Source: A07HB70 sp964512675 (GTDB lineage Archaea > Halobacteriota > Halobacteria > Halobacteriales > Haloferacaceae). Taken from it: a stretch of DNA of 64,000 nucleotides. A model generated the notes under the pieces. It made no database searches. It was not told the origin of the DNA and worked only from the letters and a program-made list of their open reading frames with translations. Below, one piece after another: positions 49,663-58,148 of the stretch (the first letter of the stretch is position 1; each line of letters starts with the position of its first letter). The stretch lies in contig CAZEJR010000001.1 of NCBI GenBank assembly GCA_964512675.1, forward strand, positions 1-64,000, written 5' to 3'. Both the position numbers and the translations under genes were made by a program.

Positions 49663-50330
49663 TGGTCGTCCTCGCGACAAAGTGTTACGTGGCCGGCGAC
49701 GCCCGCGAGCGGGCGCTGGACGCGATGGACGCGCTGCTCGACGACGCTGTCGGCGGCCTCGACGTCTCGTGGACCGTCGGCGTCCGCGACGACGACTGGG
49801 TGTCTGTGACCCTGTCCGGTCCCGACGAGGTTGCCGCCCGAAACGCCTTGCGCGAACAGTGGGGCGAGGTGCCGACCCACCTCGCGGCGGGCGAGACGTA
49901 CGTCGGGACGCTGGAGTCGTGGGGCGAGGACGGCGTGGAGGTCGACCTCGGGCCGGAGACGGCCCGTGTCGCGGCGGACGACCTCGGTCTCGGCCCGGGG
50001 ACGGCGACCCAGGTCCGCGACCGGTTCGGGCTGGTCCAGCACCAGCGCCTCCGGGTCGTCTACGACGACCCGCCGCGGCTGGCCGAGACGACGGTCGACC
50101 GCCTGTACGACTGGACGCGCGGCGACGGTCGGCTGAACGCCAACAGCGCCACGCGCGGCGAGGTGCGGGCGACGGTCAACCGCGCCGGCCACGCCCGCGA
50201 CGTGGTGACCGTCGAGCGGCTCGGCCTCCTCGAACAGAGCGTCGTCTGCACCGAGTCGACCGACCCGCCCGGCCTCCTCGCGGCAGTCGGACAGTACCTC
50301 CCCGCAGAGCTCCGCTGCGTCGTCCCGTAG
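49662..50330 (+). CDS. DUF2110-family protein
   Basis: 222 aa, ATG overlapping the tfe stop (TGATG). No catalytic motif; the LATKCYVAGDARERALDAMDALL start and two beta-rich halves fit the archaea-specific DUF2110. The conserved tfe-DUF2110 coupling suggests a role in transcription or RNA metabolism, but this is genome-context inference only. Confidence 0.88.
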   Translation: MVVLATKCYVAGDARERALDAMDALLDDAVGGLDVSWTVGVRDDDWVSVTLSGPDEVAARNALREQWGEVPTHLAAGETYVGTLESWGEDGVEVDLGPETARVAADDLGLGPGTATQVRDRFGLVQHQRLRVVYDDPPRLAETTVDRLYDWTRGDGRLNANSATRGEVRATVNRAGHARDVVTVERLGLLEQSVVCTESTDPPGLLAAVGQYLPAELRCVVP

Positions 50331-51143
50331 ATGCCCCGGCCACGCACCGCGCTCCCCGCGCTCGCGCTCGTCGCCCTCGTCCTGCTGTCGGGCTGTACCG
50401 GCCTGCTCGGCGGCGGGTCTGTGTCTGAGGACGACCTGGCCGAGGCGCCGGCGGGCGGCGAACCGTACGCGTGGGACGCCGACGCGACGGCACACATCGC
50501 CGTGACGGAGAACGCGCGGTTCCGTGCCGTCTACGACTTGAACCGGAGCGAGCGCGACGCGGTCGAGCTGTTCCGCCGCGACGGCTTCGGCGGTCGGTCG
50601 CCGATCCCCGTCACCGCACTGCGCTACCGCTACCCGAACGGGACGGTGGTGAACGGAACCGAGTTCGACGAGCGTGGCGGCGAGGTCTCGCGCAACCGCG
50701 ACCGGGTGAACGTCACCCTGCCCGCACAGGACTCGGGAACCGGGCAGCTCGCGTTCTCGTCCTCGTCGACGCCGAAGCAGTTCACCCTCCCCGTCTTCGT
50801 CGAGGGATCGTACGTCGTCGTCCTGCCGGAGAACCGGCGGGTCGGCGTCCCGCCGTTCGGGAGCGTCTCGCCCGGCGGCTCGGAGACGGTCCGCGACGAG
50901 AGCGACCGGACGGTCGTGCGGTGGGAGGAGGTGAGCACCGACTCGCTGGCGGTGCGGTTCTACCTCGAGCGCGACCTGCTGGCGTTCGGCGCCCTCGCGG
51001 GGCTCGGCGTCGTCGTCGGCGGGGGCGGTCTGCTCTACTACCGTCGGAAGATACAGCGCCTGCGGCGCGAGCGCGAGGAGATGGGGCTCGACGTCGACAC
51101 GGACGACGACGACTCCCGCCGACCGCCGCCCGGGATGGGGTAA
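50331..51143 (+). CDS. Lipoprotein with C-terminal membrane helix (DUF5803-like)
   Basis: 270 aa, abutting the DUF2110 gene. Lipoprotein signal LALVALVLLSGC (lipobox LSGC), a beta-sandwich-like domain with several Asn-x-Thr/Ser sequons, one membrane helix near the C-terminus (LLAFGALAGLGVVVGGGGLLYY) and a basic-acidic cytoplasmic tail. I believe the family is DUF5803 of haloarchaea. Function unknown; adjacency to tfe is conserved as far as I recall. Confidence 0.78.
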   Translation: MPRPRTALPALALVALVLLSGCTGLLGGGSVSEDDLAEAPAGGEPYAWDADATAHIAVTENARFRAVYDLNRSERDAVELFRRDGFGGRSPIPVTALRYRYPNGTVVNGTEFDERGGEVSRNRDRVNVTLPAQDSGTGQLAFSSSSTPKQFTLPVFVEGSYVVVLPENRRVGVPPFGSVSPGGSETVRDESDRTVVRWEEVSTDSLAVRFYLERDLLAFGALAGLGVVVGGGGLLYYRRKIQRLRREREEMGLDVDTDDDDSRRPPPGMG

Positions 51144-51174
51144 CGTCTTACCGCCGCGCCGCGTGGCGGAGACC

Positions 51175-51879
51175 GTGCGTGTCGCCATCGTCACCGTCGG
51201 AGACGAGATACTCGCCGGCGAGATAACCGACACCAACAGCCGGTGGCTCTGTGAGCGCCTCGCGGCGCGTGGCGCCGACGTCGAGCGGGTCACGACCGTC
51301 CCCGACCGTGTCGCCGACATCGCTCAGGTCGTCGACCGGTACCGCGCGGACTACGACGCCGTCGTCGTCACGGGCGGACTCGGACCGACCCACGACGACC
51401 TGACGATGAAAGGGGTGGCCGCCGCCCTCGGGCGTGACGTGGTCGAACACGAGGCGGCGCTCTCGTGGCTGACCGGCGAGGGAGGCTACAGCCGCGGCGA
51501 CCTGGCCGAAGGAACCGCCGACCTGCCCGAGGGCGCGCGGTTCGTCGAGAACGACGCCGGGGTCGCCCCCGGCGCAGTCGCCGACTCCGTCTACGTCCTC
51601 CCGGGCGTCCCCGACGAGATGGAGGCGATGTTCGATCGGGTGGCGGACGAGTTCTCCGGCGACCGGACCCACGTGGAGACGGTCGTGGCCGACGAGGCCG
51701 AGAGCGCACTCACCGACCGGCTGTCCGCGGTCCGCGAGCGGTTCGACGTAGCCGTCGGGAGCTACCCCGGCGAGACGGTCCGGCTGCGGGTGCGGTCGCG
51801 CGACGCCGAGGAGACACGGCAGGCGGCAGCGTGGCTCCGCGAGCGCGTCGACGACGGATCCGACGACGGTCAGCGGTAG
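51175..51879 (+). CDS. CinA N-terminal-type molybdopterin-binding (MoCF) domain protein
   Basis: 234 aa from the GTG at 51175, with a TATA-like gtcttaccg ~27 nt upstream. The MoCF/CinA domain shows VAIVTVGDEILAGEITDTNSRWL, VVVTGGLGPTHDDLTMKGVA and VLPGVPDEMEAMF. Only the CinA N-terminal domain exists; the NMN deamidase part is absent, as in other archaea. It probably binds or hydrolyses a nucleotide such as ADP-ribose; 'competence' naming is historical. Confidence 0.9.
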   Translation: MRVAIVTVGDEILAGEITDTNSRWLCERLAARGADVERVTTVPDRVADIAQVVDRYRADYDAVVVTGGLGPTHDDLTMKGVAAALGRDVVEHEAALSWLTGEGGYSRGDLAEGTADLPEGARFVENDAGVAPGAVADSVYVLPGVPDEMEAMFDRVADEFSGDRTHVETVVADEAESALTDRLSAVRERFDVAVGSYPGETVRLRVRSRDAEETRQAAAWLRERVDDGSDDGQR

Positions 51880-51986
51880 AGGTAGACCAGCCACCCGAGC
51901 GTGGCGAGGAGGCTGGCGACGAGGACGACGCCGGCGACGAGGCCGACCGGAAGCGGCTCGGCAGACTGGACGACAAACTGGTTCAC
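51870..51986 (-). CDS. 38-aa single-span membrane peptide
   Basis: GTG at 51986 to the stop at 51870, which overlaps the end of the CinA-type gene by 10 nt. The product begins MNQFVVQSAEPLPVGLVAG and continues with VVLVASLLATLGWLVYLYR, one membrane helix. A TATA-like gcttcaagcc (~52010-52019) sits ~27 nt upstream, supporting a leaderless gene. It resembles small haloarchaeal membrane peptides that annotation pipelines often miss. Function unknown. Confidence 0.65.
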   Translation of the reverse strand: MNQFVVQSAEPLPVGLVAGVVLVASLLATLGWLVYLYR

Positions 51987-52063
51987 GCCGTGCGGTACGT
52001 GTCTCCCGGCTTGAAGCCGTCGGCTCCGGACGACCTATACCGCGCCGGACCGTCGTCGCGGAC

Positions 52064-53119
52064 GTGCGTCTCGGTGTCGTCGTGAACCCGGTCGCCGGAA
52101 TGGGTGGTCGGGTCGGACTGAAGGGAACCGACGGAAAGGTCGCGGAGGCACGCGCCCGTGGCGCGGAGCAACGGGCGCCGGACCGTGCGCGGCGGGCACT
52201 CGCGGCGCTCGCCGGCCACGTCCCGGCGGCGACCGTGTCGACCTGGGACGACCCGATGGGCGCGTCGCTGGTCCGTGAGGCCGGGTTCGACCCCGTCGTC
52301 CTCGGAGGGCCCTCCGACGAGGAGACGGGCCCGGCCGACACCCGCGCCGCGGTCCGGGCGTTCCTGCGCGAAGACGTCGACGCCGTCCTGTTCGCCGGCG
52401 GCGACGGGACTGCCGCGGACGTCGCCGACGCCCACGACGGCGAGACGCCGGTGCTCGGCGTTCCAGCGGGCGTGAAGGTGTACTCCTCGGTGTTTGCGGT
52501 GACGCCAGAGGACGCCGCCGCCGTCCTCGCGTCGTTCACCGCCGTCGACGGCCGGGAGGTCCTCGACATCGACGAGGACGACTACCGCGAGGGCGAAGTC
52601 CACCCCGAACTCAGGGCGGTGGTGCCAGTGCCCGTCGCCGAGGCGATTCAGGCCTCGAAACAGAGCGGTGGCGGGAGCGTGGAGGACGCGGCGCGAGGGT
52701 TCGCCGAGTCGACCGACCCCGGCGTCACCTACGTCCTCGGGCCGGGAAGCACTCTCGGGGTGGTCAAGCGCGCCCTCGGGGTCGAGGGGACGGCACTCGG
52801 CGTCGACGTCTGGCGCGACGGCGAGGTGCTGGCCCGCGACGCGAGCGAGGACGAGATTCTCGCGGCGCTCGGTGACCGGAACGTCGTCGCCGTCTCGCCG
52901 ATCGGCGGACAGGGCTTCGTCCTCGGTCGGGGGAATCCACAGCTCTCGCCGGCGGTCGTCCGACAGTGTGAGCTGACCGTCGTCGCCTCGCGCGCGAAAC
53001 TCGACGACCTCGGAGTCCTGCGCGTCGACACCGACGACCCGGCCCTCGACGACCGGCTTCGCGGGTGGACCCGTGTCCGCGTCGGTCGGGTCGACACCCG
53101 ACTGATGCGGGTCGCGTGA
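52064..53119 (+). CDS. ATP-NAD kinase family protein
   Basis: 351 aa, GTG start ~25 nt after gacctatacc. The NAD-kinase fold is indicated by VVNPVAGMGGRVGLKG and the NADK/diacylglycerol kinase motif FAGGDGTAADVADA (GGDGT). The VLGVPAGVKVYSSVFA block fits the AcoX-like 'ATP-NAD kinase' subgroup rather than the true NadK. May phosphorylate NAD or another dinucleotide. Confidence 0.9.
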   Translation: MRLGVVVNPVAGMGGRVGLKGTDGKVAEARARGAEQRAPDRARRALAALAGHVPAATVSTWDDPMGASLVREAGFDPVVLGGPSDEETGPADTRAAVRAFLREDVDAVLFAGGDGTAADVADAHDGETPVLGVPAGVKVYSSVFAVTPEDAAAVLASFTAVDGREVLDIDEDDYREGEVHPELRAVVPVPVAEAIQASKQSGGGSVEDAARGFAESTDPGVTYVLGPGSTLGVVKRALGVEGTALGVDVWRDGEVLARDASEDEILAALGDRNVVAVSPIGGQGFVLGRGNPQLSPAVVRQCELTVVASRAKLDDLGVLRVDTDDPALDDRLRGWTRVRVGRVDTRLMRVA

Positions 53120-53165
53120 CGACCTATAATGCGTATTAATGGTACCCGGAGTATTTTATTACTTC
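53120..53165 (+). promoter_or_regulatory. AT-rich promoter/operator region of the PhoU-like gene
   Basis: A marked AT-rich island in this GC-rich window. tattttatta (~53151-53160) is the TATA box ~25 nt before the ATG at 53183. Upstream, cctataatgcgtattaatgg (53124-53143) contains inverted taat/atta half-sites 4 nt apart, a candidate operator. Confidence 0.55.
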
Positions 53166-53182
53166 CGAGATAGTCGAAGCGT

Positions 53183-54214
53183 ATGGAGACACGCAAGGTC
53201 CAGCGGCTCGGACCCTCGACGCTCGCGATGACGCTACCCGCACAGTGGACGAAAGACCACGGGGTCGAGAAGGGCGACGAAGTGACGATCCGCACCGGGG
53301 AGACGGGGACGCTGACAGTGCTCTCGGAGTCGGCTAGCTCCGAGGACTCCGAGGCAGTGATCCACGCCGACAACCTGGACGCAGACGGGCTCGAGCGCGC
53401 CATCGTCGCGCAGTACGTCCTCGGTCGGCGGGTCATCACCGTCACCGTCCGGGAGGGCGCCCTCGACGGCGAGCATATAAACGCCGTCTACCGCGCCGAG
53501 ACACAGCTGATGGGACTCGGCGTCATCGAGGAGACGCCGGAGGCGATCGCGATCCGGTGTTCGGTCGACCCGGAGGACTTCACCCTGAACAACCTGCTCG
53601 GGCGTCTGGAGAACACCGGGTCGACGATGCGGACGGAGGCGATGAAGGCGCTGGCACGCGGCAATCCCGACCTCGCGGAGCGAGCGCTCAACCGCGAGCG
53701 GCAGGCGAACAAGATATTCGTCCTCCTCCTGCGGCTCATCTTCACCGCCTACCAGAACCCGAACCTCGCCCGCGCCGTCGGGCTGGAGTCGGGCTTCCCG
53801 CTAGTCGGCTACCGCTCGGTCGCGAAGAACCTCGAACTGACCGCCGACCACGCACAGGAGATCGCCGAGATCTGCCTCAACGCCGAGGCCCACACGCTAG
53901 ACGTCGACTCGACGACGACGCGTCAGATCCGCGAGTTCACCGAGTCGGTCGACGACGTAACCGAGCTCGCGGTGCGCTCGGTCGTCGAGCGCGACTACGA
54001 CATGACGATCGAGGTGCGTCGGCAGTTCCGCGAGATCGGAGACACCGAGCGCGAACTGCTCGAGGATCTGCCGGAGCTGCCGAACGACACCCTGCTCGAG
54101 GTGCGAGAGGTGCTCGTCGGGCTGCGCCAGACCGCAGAGTACGCGGTCCGGAACGCCGAGATCGCGGCGAACCTCGCGCTCGACGAGGACTCGGAGCACG
54201 TCACTATCGACTAA
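53183..54214 (+). CDS. AbrB-PhoU fusion regulator
   Basis: 343 aa. Residues 1-50 form a SpoVT/AbrB swapped-hairpin DNA-binding domain (METRKVQRLGPSTLAMTLPAQWTKDHGVEKGDEV). The rest (~95-335) has two PhoU helical repeats (FTLNNLLGRLENTGSTMRTEAMKALARGN, AYQNPNLARAVGLESGF). Such fusions are typical of haloarchaeal phosphate-uptake regulators. No pst genes are adjacent, so it acts in trans. Ends with a 4-nt convergent overlap with the LEA-type gene. Confidence 0.93.
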   Translation: METRKVQRLGPSTLAMTLPAQWTKDHGVEKGDEVTIRTGETGTLTVLSESASSEDSEAVIHADNLDADGLERAIVAQYVLGRRVITVTVREGALDGEHINAVYRAETQLMGLGVIEETPEAIAIRCSVDPEDFTLNNLLGRLENTGSTMRTEAMKALARGNPDLAERALNRERQANKIFVLLLRLIFTAYQNPNLARAVGLESGFPLVGYRSVAKNLELTADHAQEIAEICLNAEAHTLDVDSTTTRQIREFTESVDDVTELAVRSVVERDYDMTIEVRRQFREIGDTERELLEDLPELPNDTLLEVREVLVGLRQTAEYAVRNAEIAANLALDEDSEHVTID

Positions 54215-55422
54215 CCGTTCGGCTCGACCGCGAGGAGGACGCCGTCGTCGGTGGGGGTTGGCGTCGGCGTGGCCGTCTCGTTCTCGGAGTCGGTCGCGGT
54301 CTGTGTGGGTGTTCCCCCGCTCGTCGACCCGCCCCCGAGGACGCCGTCGTCGGTGGGGGTTGGCGTCGGTGTCGGCGTCGGCGTCGGCTCACCCGACGGC
54401 GCTCTCTCGCCGTCGTCGGTCGGCTCCTCGCCGTCTCTGTTCCCGAAGATGTCCGTCTCGACGGTCTGTGTGAGCGTGTCGAGGGGGACGCGCGCGGACC
54501 CGGCGCCGCCCGTCTGTGGGTCCACGACCAGGTAGAGGTCGATCTCGAGGGTCGTCCGCTGGTCCCGTTCGAGGTGGCTCACCCACCACTCGTCGAACCG
54601 CGCGGTGCGCATCGCCGTCGTCGCCTCGACACGGCGCTCCTCGCCGGGCGGGATCACGTACTCGCGGGTCGTCGCGCCCTGTCCCATCCGGAGTCCGTTC
54701 ATCCGAATGTCGTAGCCGACCTCGGTGATCGCGACCGGGTACGGCTTCGGGTTGGTGAGGACGAAGTCGGTCTCGACCTCGGTGCGGTTCGCGTCGACGG
54801 TTCCCCACTCGCCGCTCGTCTCCTCGACGTACAGGACCGGGTCGGAGACGACGGGGAGACTCGCGTTCACCGGTCGGCGCTCCGTCGAATTGAACGCGTC
54901 GAGAACATCCGTCTCGATCTCGCGTTCGACCTCCGGCGCGCCGAACGACGCGCCGAGGAGCGAGGAGTGGACGTCTGCCGAGACCCGGAGCGTCGTTTGC
55001 TCGCCGGCGCCGACGTGGCTGACCCACCACGCGGGGATGCGCTCGTTTTTCAGGAGCGTGGTGAACGGCAGGGTGTCGGTCCCGCGCGACACCGACACGC
55101 CCGACTTCGTCCCGGTGGCCATCGGAATCTCGTTCATCGTCACCCGGTAGTCGACGGTGAGACCGCCGAGAGTGACACCGAGGGGGTTCGGGTTCTGGAC
55201 GGCGAGGTCGCTCTCGACGACCGTCGCCGTCTCGTTTACCCCGGCGAACCGGCTGTCGACGCCCGTCACCGACGGGGTGCCGAGGATTCCGGCGGCGACG
55301 GCGCCCCCGACGAGGACGACGAGACCGACAGCGGCGCCGGCGACGAGGCGGCGCCTGCTCGCCGTCGACCACGATCGACCCCCGGACACGTCGACCGTCT
55401 GCCCGGCTGCAGTGTTACCCAT
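54211..55422 (-). CDS. LEA/NDR1-domain membrane protein with Pro-Thr tail
   Basis: 403 aa from the ATG at 55422. One N-terminal membrane helix (LVAGAAVGLVVLVGGAVAAGIL) anchors two tandem LEA14/NDR1-type beta domains (~residues 65-190, 205-320) with mirrored features: NPNPLGVTLGGLTVDYRV versus TNPKPYPVAITEVGYDIRM and AWWVSHVGAGEQTTL versus EWWVSHLERDQRTTL. The C-terminus is a Thr-Pro repeat tail with DDGVLG and DDGVLL copies, probably glycosylated. Likely faces the outside. Confidence 0.85.
   Translation of the reverse strand: MGNTAAGQTVDVSGGRSWSTASRRRLVAGAAVGLVVLVGGAVAAGILGTPSVTGVDSRFAGVNETATVVESDLAVQNPNPLGVTLGGLTVDYRVTMNEIPMATGTKSGVSVSRGTDTLPFTTLLKNERIPAWWVSHVGAGEQTTLRVSADVHSSLLGASFGAPEVEREIETDVLDAFNSTERRPVNASLPVVSDPVLYVEETSGEWGTVDANRTEVETDFVLTNPKPYPVAITEVGYDIRMNGLRMGQGATTREYVIPPGEERRVEATTAMRTARFDEWWVSHLERDQRTTLEIDLYLVVDPQTGGAGSARVPLDTLTQTVETDIFGNRDGEEPTDDGERAPSGEPTPTPTPTPTPTDDGVLGGGSTSGGTPTQTATDSENETATPTPTPTDDGVLLAVEPNG
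54235..54267. repeat. 33-nt direct repeat, copy 1
   Basis: Identical to 54337-54369; encodes the duplicated PTPTPTDDGVL element in the C-terminal tail of the LEA-type protein. It could promote slippage or recombination that changes tail length. Confidence 0.8.
54337..54369. repeat. 33-nt direct repeat, copy 2
   Basis: Second copy of the repeat at 54235-54267, 102 nt apart, within the same reading frame. Confidence 0.8.
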
Positions 55423-55445
55423 TGCCTTCTCGTGACGACCCGAAC

Positions 55446-55456
55446 GAACTAAACGG
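55446..55456. promoter_or_regulatory. Bidirectional promoter element (aactaaacggg)
   Basis: Lies ~26 nt from both the minus-strand ATG at 55422 and the plus-strand ATG at 55477. One TATA-like region (gtttagtt on the minus strand) probably serves both genes. Confidence 0.55.
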
Positions 55457-55476
55457 GTCGACCGGAAGAGAGAGGT

Positions 55477-55659
55477 ATGGCTATCGGGACGACCGGGTCC
55501 GACATGGGACTCGGACTCACCGTTCTCCTCGCGCTTGTGGCACTCGTCGGCGCGGGCGCGATGTTCGCCGCGCCGGGACAGCTGAACAAGGCGTGGGGGT
55601 TCGGGCTGGCGATGCTGGCCGCGACACTCGCCGTCGTCGCGGCACAGGTGTACGCCTGA
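55477..55659 (+). CDS. Small two-helix membrane protein
   Basis: 60 aa. Begins MAIGTTGSDMGLGL and has two hydrophobic helices (TVLLALVALVGAGAMFAAP and GFGLAMLAATLAVVAAQVYA). Haloarchaea-type small membrane protein of unknown function; well placed behind the shared promoter. Confidence 0.75.
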   Translation: MAIGTTGSDMGLGLTVLLALVALVGAGAMFAAPGQLNKAWGFGLAMLAATLAVVAAQVYA

Positions 55660-55706
55660 GACACGGCCCAAAAACCGTTAAGAGTCGCAAGCACGAACCG
55701 TGTGGC

Positions 55707-55931
55707 ATGGGCGAGTACACTGAGGACGAACAGCGGATCGTCGCGTACCTCCACGACAGCGTGTCCCGCGGCGACCGCTACTTCAGGGCGAAACACATCG
55801 CCGACGCGCTCGGGATGTCGGCCAAACAGGTCGGCTCGCGGCTGTCGTCACTCGCCGAGAAGTCCGACGACGTGGAGATAGAGAAGTGGGGTCGGGCCCG
55901 GTCGACGACGTGGCGCGTCACCCCCCCTTGA
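55707..55931 (+). CDS. Small winged-helix protein (DUF7123-like)
   Basis: 74 aa. Helix-turn-helix-like YFRAKHIADALGMSAKQVGSRL followed by a wing (VEIEKWGRARSTTWRV). Resembles the haloarchaeal family I know as DUF7123, by memory. Probably DNA-binding or a regulator of a neighbour. TATA-like ccgttaagag lies ~25 nt upstream. Confidence 0.8.
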   Translation: MGEYTEDEQRIVAYLHDSVSRGDRYFRAKHIADALGMSAKQVGSRLSSLAEKSDDVEIEKWGRARSTTWRVTPP

Positions 55932-55971
55932 CCCGCCGAGCTTTTCGTCCCCCCGCCCGGAGCGGCTGACG

Positions 55972-56397
55972 ATGACCGTCCGGGTGTCTCGCACGTTCGA
56001 GTTCGCCGCGCAGGTCGACGCCGTCTGGGAGTTCATCGCCGACCCGGCGAAGCGGGCCGGCGCAATCAGTGTCGTCGACTCGTTCGACGTCGACGGCCGG
56101 GACGCGACGTGGGAGGTGTCGCTTCCGCTCCCGGTCGTCCGATCTACCGTCACCGTCGAGACGGAGGAGACGGCCCGTGAGCCGCCGCGGAACGTCCAGT
56201 TCGTCGGCACCTCGAAGGTGTTCCGTGTCCAGGGCGAACACACCGTCGAGGAGACCGCCGAGGGCTGCCGTCTCGTGAACGAGTTCGTCGTCGACGGCCG
56301 CATTCCGGGCGTCGAACGGTTCTTCCGGACGAACCTCGACCGAGAGCTGTCGAACCTCGAGGCCGCGCTCCGGCGCGACCTCGGCCTCGCGGCCTGA
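55972..56397 (+). CDS. SRPBCC (START-like) family protein
   Basis: 141 aa. The N-terminal FEFAAQVDAVWEFIADPAKRAGAIS and the C-terminal helix DRELSNLEAALRRDL fit the SRPBCC/CoxG ligand-binding fold with a hydrophobic pocket. Ligand unknown. Its own promoter (gagcttttcg) ~25 nt upstream. Confidence 0.87.
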   Translation: MTVRVSRTFEFAAQVDAVWEFIADPAKRAGAISVVDSFDVDGRDATWEVSLPLPVVRSTVTVETEETAREPPRNVQFVGTSKVFRVQGEHTVEETAEGCRLVNEFVVDGRIPGVERFFRTNLDRELSNLEAALRRDLGLAA

Positions 56398-56597
56398 CAC
56401 ACCGGCAGCGCCGCCCGGAGCCGGTGTGTTTAAACCGGTGGCTCACCGACTGTAGCACGCCGACGCATCGACGCTTTTCTCGTCGAGAGTCGGCGCAACA
56501 CCCGCCCGGCGCGCCCCCGACCCCACCCCGTCTCGCCCCTTCGTCGTCTGGTCGTCTCGACTGGTAGATTCAAGCCTCTGCCGCGCCTCCGTCCGCC

Positions 56598-56954
56598 GTG
56601 TCCACGACCCATCCCGGCCTCCGCCGCGCCCGGACGCTCGCTCACCTCCTCGACGACGCCGTACGCCTCCCCGGCGGGGTCCGTGTCGGTCTCGACCCGC
56701 TGCTCTCCGTGTTGCCCGTCGCCGGCGACCTCGCCGGCGCCGCCCTGTCGATGTACGTCGTCGTCGAGGCGTGGCGTGCGGGTGTGTCCCGCCGGACGCT
56801 CGCACGGATGGTGGCGAACGTCGCCGTCGACCTCACGCTGGGAGGCGTTCCGGCGTTGGGCACCGTCGCGGACGTCGTCGTCCGGGCGAACCAGCGCAAC
56901 GTCGCGCTGTTCGAGGCGGCGGTCAACTCGCGCGCTTCTCCACCTCGCCCTTGA
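56598..56954 (+). CDS. DUF4112-family membrane protein
   Basis: 118 aa, GTG start. The DUF4112 core RLPGGVRVGLDPLLSVLPVAGDLAGAALSMYVV and VANVAVDLTLGGVPALGTVADVV has two hydrophobic segments. Function unknown. The last 32 nt overlap the convergent RIO-like kinase gene. Confidence 0.9.
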   Translation: MSTTHPGLRRARTLAHLLDDAVRLPGGVRVGLDPLLSVLPVAGDLAGAALSMYVVVEAWRAGVSRRTLARMVANVAVDLTLGGVPALGTVADVVVRANQRNVALFEAAVNSRASPPRP

Positions 56955-57720
56955 CCACCGCCGCCGCGAAGTCGTGGTCCGGGCGGATGTTGACGAAGTC
57001 GAGGAACTCCCGCGCCTCGAGCACCACGTCGAGCGGGTAGGCGTCGAGCGCGGCGGTCACCGCGGCGCTCGCGCCGACAAGCGGCTGGAGCGCCGCCAGC
57101 CCGCAGGCGACGTCGTAGGCGCGGGCGTCCTCGCGGGCGGTCTCCCGGACGCTCGTCGCGTCGATGAGGTAGAGGTCACCGTCGAGGATCAGCACGTTCT
57201 CTGCGCGCAGGTCGCCGTGAGCGAGCCCCGCGTCGTGCATCGTCGCGAGCGCCTCGAACAGCACCGGTGCCTGCGCCCGGGCAGTCTCGGGCGCGAGGTC
57301 GTCGAGCGACTCGAACCCGGAGAGGTACTCGGTCACGAGGACGCCGAGTTCCTCCGACTCGAACGCCTCGACCGGCTCGGGCGCGTCGACACCGAGGTCG
57401 CGCATCCGGTCGGTCGCCGCCAGTTCGTGTTCGGCCATCTCGACCGGCGTGTCGAAGTGTTCGAAGAAACCCTCCGTTCCGGAGGAGAACGCGCCGAGAT
57501 TCCGGCCCGTGGTGAACAGGCCGTGGACGACGGCGTTCTGCGGAGTGATCAGCTTGACGAACAGCTCCTCGTCGACGGCCATCGGCGTCGAGAGCCAGTT
57601 GTCGGCCTCGAGGAAGCGGACGTGGACGACCTCGCGGCTGTACCGCTCTGCAATCTCGCGCGTGACGCGCTCGACGGTCGGCCAGTCCACCCGTCCACGG
57701 ACCAGCCGCCTGAGGCCCAT
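56923..57720 (-). CDS. RIO-like/atypical protein kinase
   Basis: 265 aa. Kinase catalytic loop HGDLRAENVLILDGD (D and N) followed by LYLIDATS, where the metal-binding Asp of the RIO subfamily replaces DFG. The hinge is VLVTEYLSGFESLDDL and the ATP-lysine probably lies in EELFVKLIT. No classical P-loop glycine motif, like RIO/APH-type kinases. The target may be a small molecule or protein; not RIO1/2 by motif. Confidence 0.85.
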   Translation of the reverse strand: MGLRRLVRGRVDWPTVERVTREIAERYSREVVHVRFLEADNWLSTPMAVDEELFVKLITPQNAVVHGLFTTGRNLGAFSSGTEGFFEHFDTPVEMAEHELAATDRMRDLGVDAPEPVEAFESEELGVLVTEYLSGFESLDDLAPETARAQAPVLFEALATMHDAGLAHGDLRAENVLILDGDLYLIDATSVRETAREDARAYDVACGLAALQPLVGASAAVTAALDAYPLDVVLEAREFLDFVNIRPDHDFAAAVVKGEVEKRAS

Positions 57721-57762
57721 AGAGAACTGTTGCTCGTGGGCCCGGATAACTCTCCGGTCGGC

Positions 57763-58125
57763 TCAGCCCCGCCCGACGACCATCGGGTCGCGTCCGTTCG
57801 AGGCGACGTCGGCGTGGGCGGCGGCGTGTGCGGCCCGAAGCGCCCGTGCCTCGGCGGGCGAGACGCCGAGTGCGTCGGTGTACTCGTCCCAGACGTGGGG
57901 CTCGACCGCGAGGTGGAACGCGTCGGCCCCGCGGGCGACGACCGGGTCACGGCCGAACGCCCGTCGCCACTCGTAGATCAGGCCGGCGACACCGCCCGTC
58001 CCCGGCGTCTCGCGGACGAGACGCTGGTGGGCGACGAGGAGTTCGCGGACGCGGGCGGACTCGACGCCGGCCTCCCGGGCGGCTCCCTCCGCAGCGTCGT
58101 CGAGCGACGGCGGGAGGTCGGTCAC
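57763..58125 (-). CDS. Conserved haloarchaeal hypothetical protein
   Basis: 120 aa, GTG start ~25 nt after a TATA-like cgtttatgc. All-helical: VESARVRELLVAHQRLVRET, LIYEWRRAFGRDPVVARGADAFHLAV, then DEYTDALGVSPAEARALRAAHAAAH and the end SNGRDPMVVGRG. No known domain recognised. Divergent from the PfkB gene, with which it shares a promoter region. Confidence 0.75.
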   Translation of the reverse strand: MTDLPPSLDDAAEGAAREAGVESARVRELLVAHQRLVRETPGTGGVAGLIYEWRRAFGRDPVVARGADAFHLAVEPHVWDEYTDALGVSPAEARALRAAHAAAHADVASNGRDPMVVGRG

Positions 58126-58148
58126 GTCCGTCTCTCGCGGCGCGGGGG

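Noticed and set aside
54235..54369. Two 33-nt repeats as a CRISPR-like pair
   Set aside because: Only two copies, inside a coding tail of Thr-Pro repeats, with no spacer regularity or cas genes.
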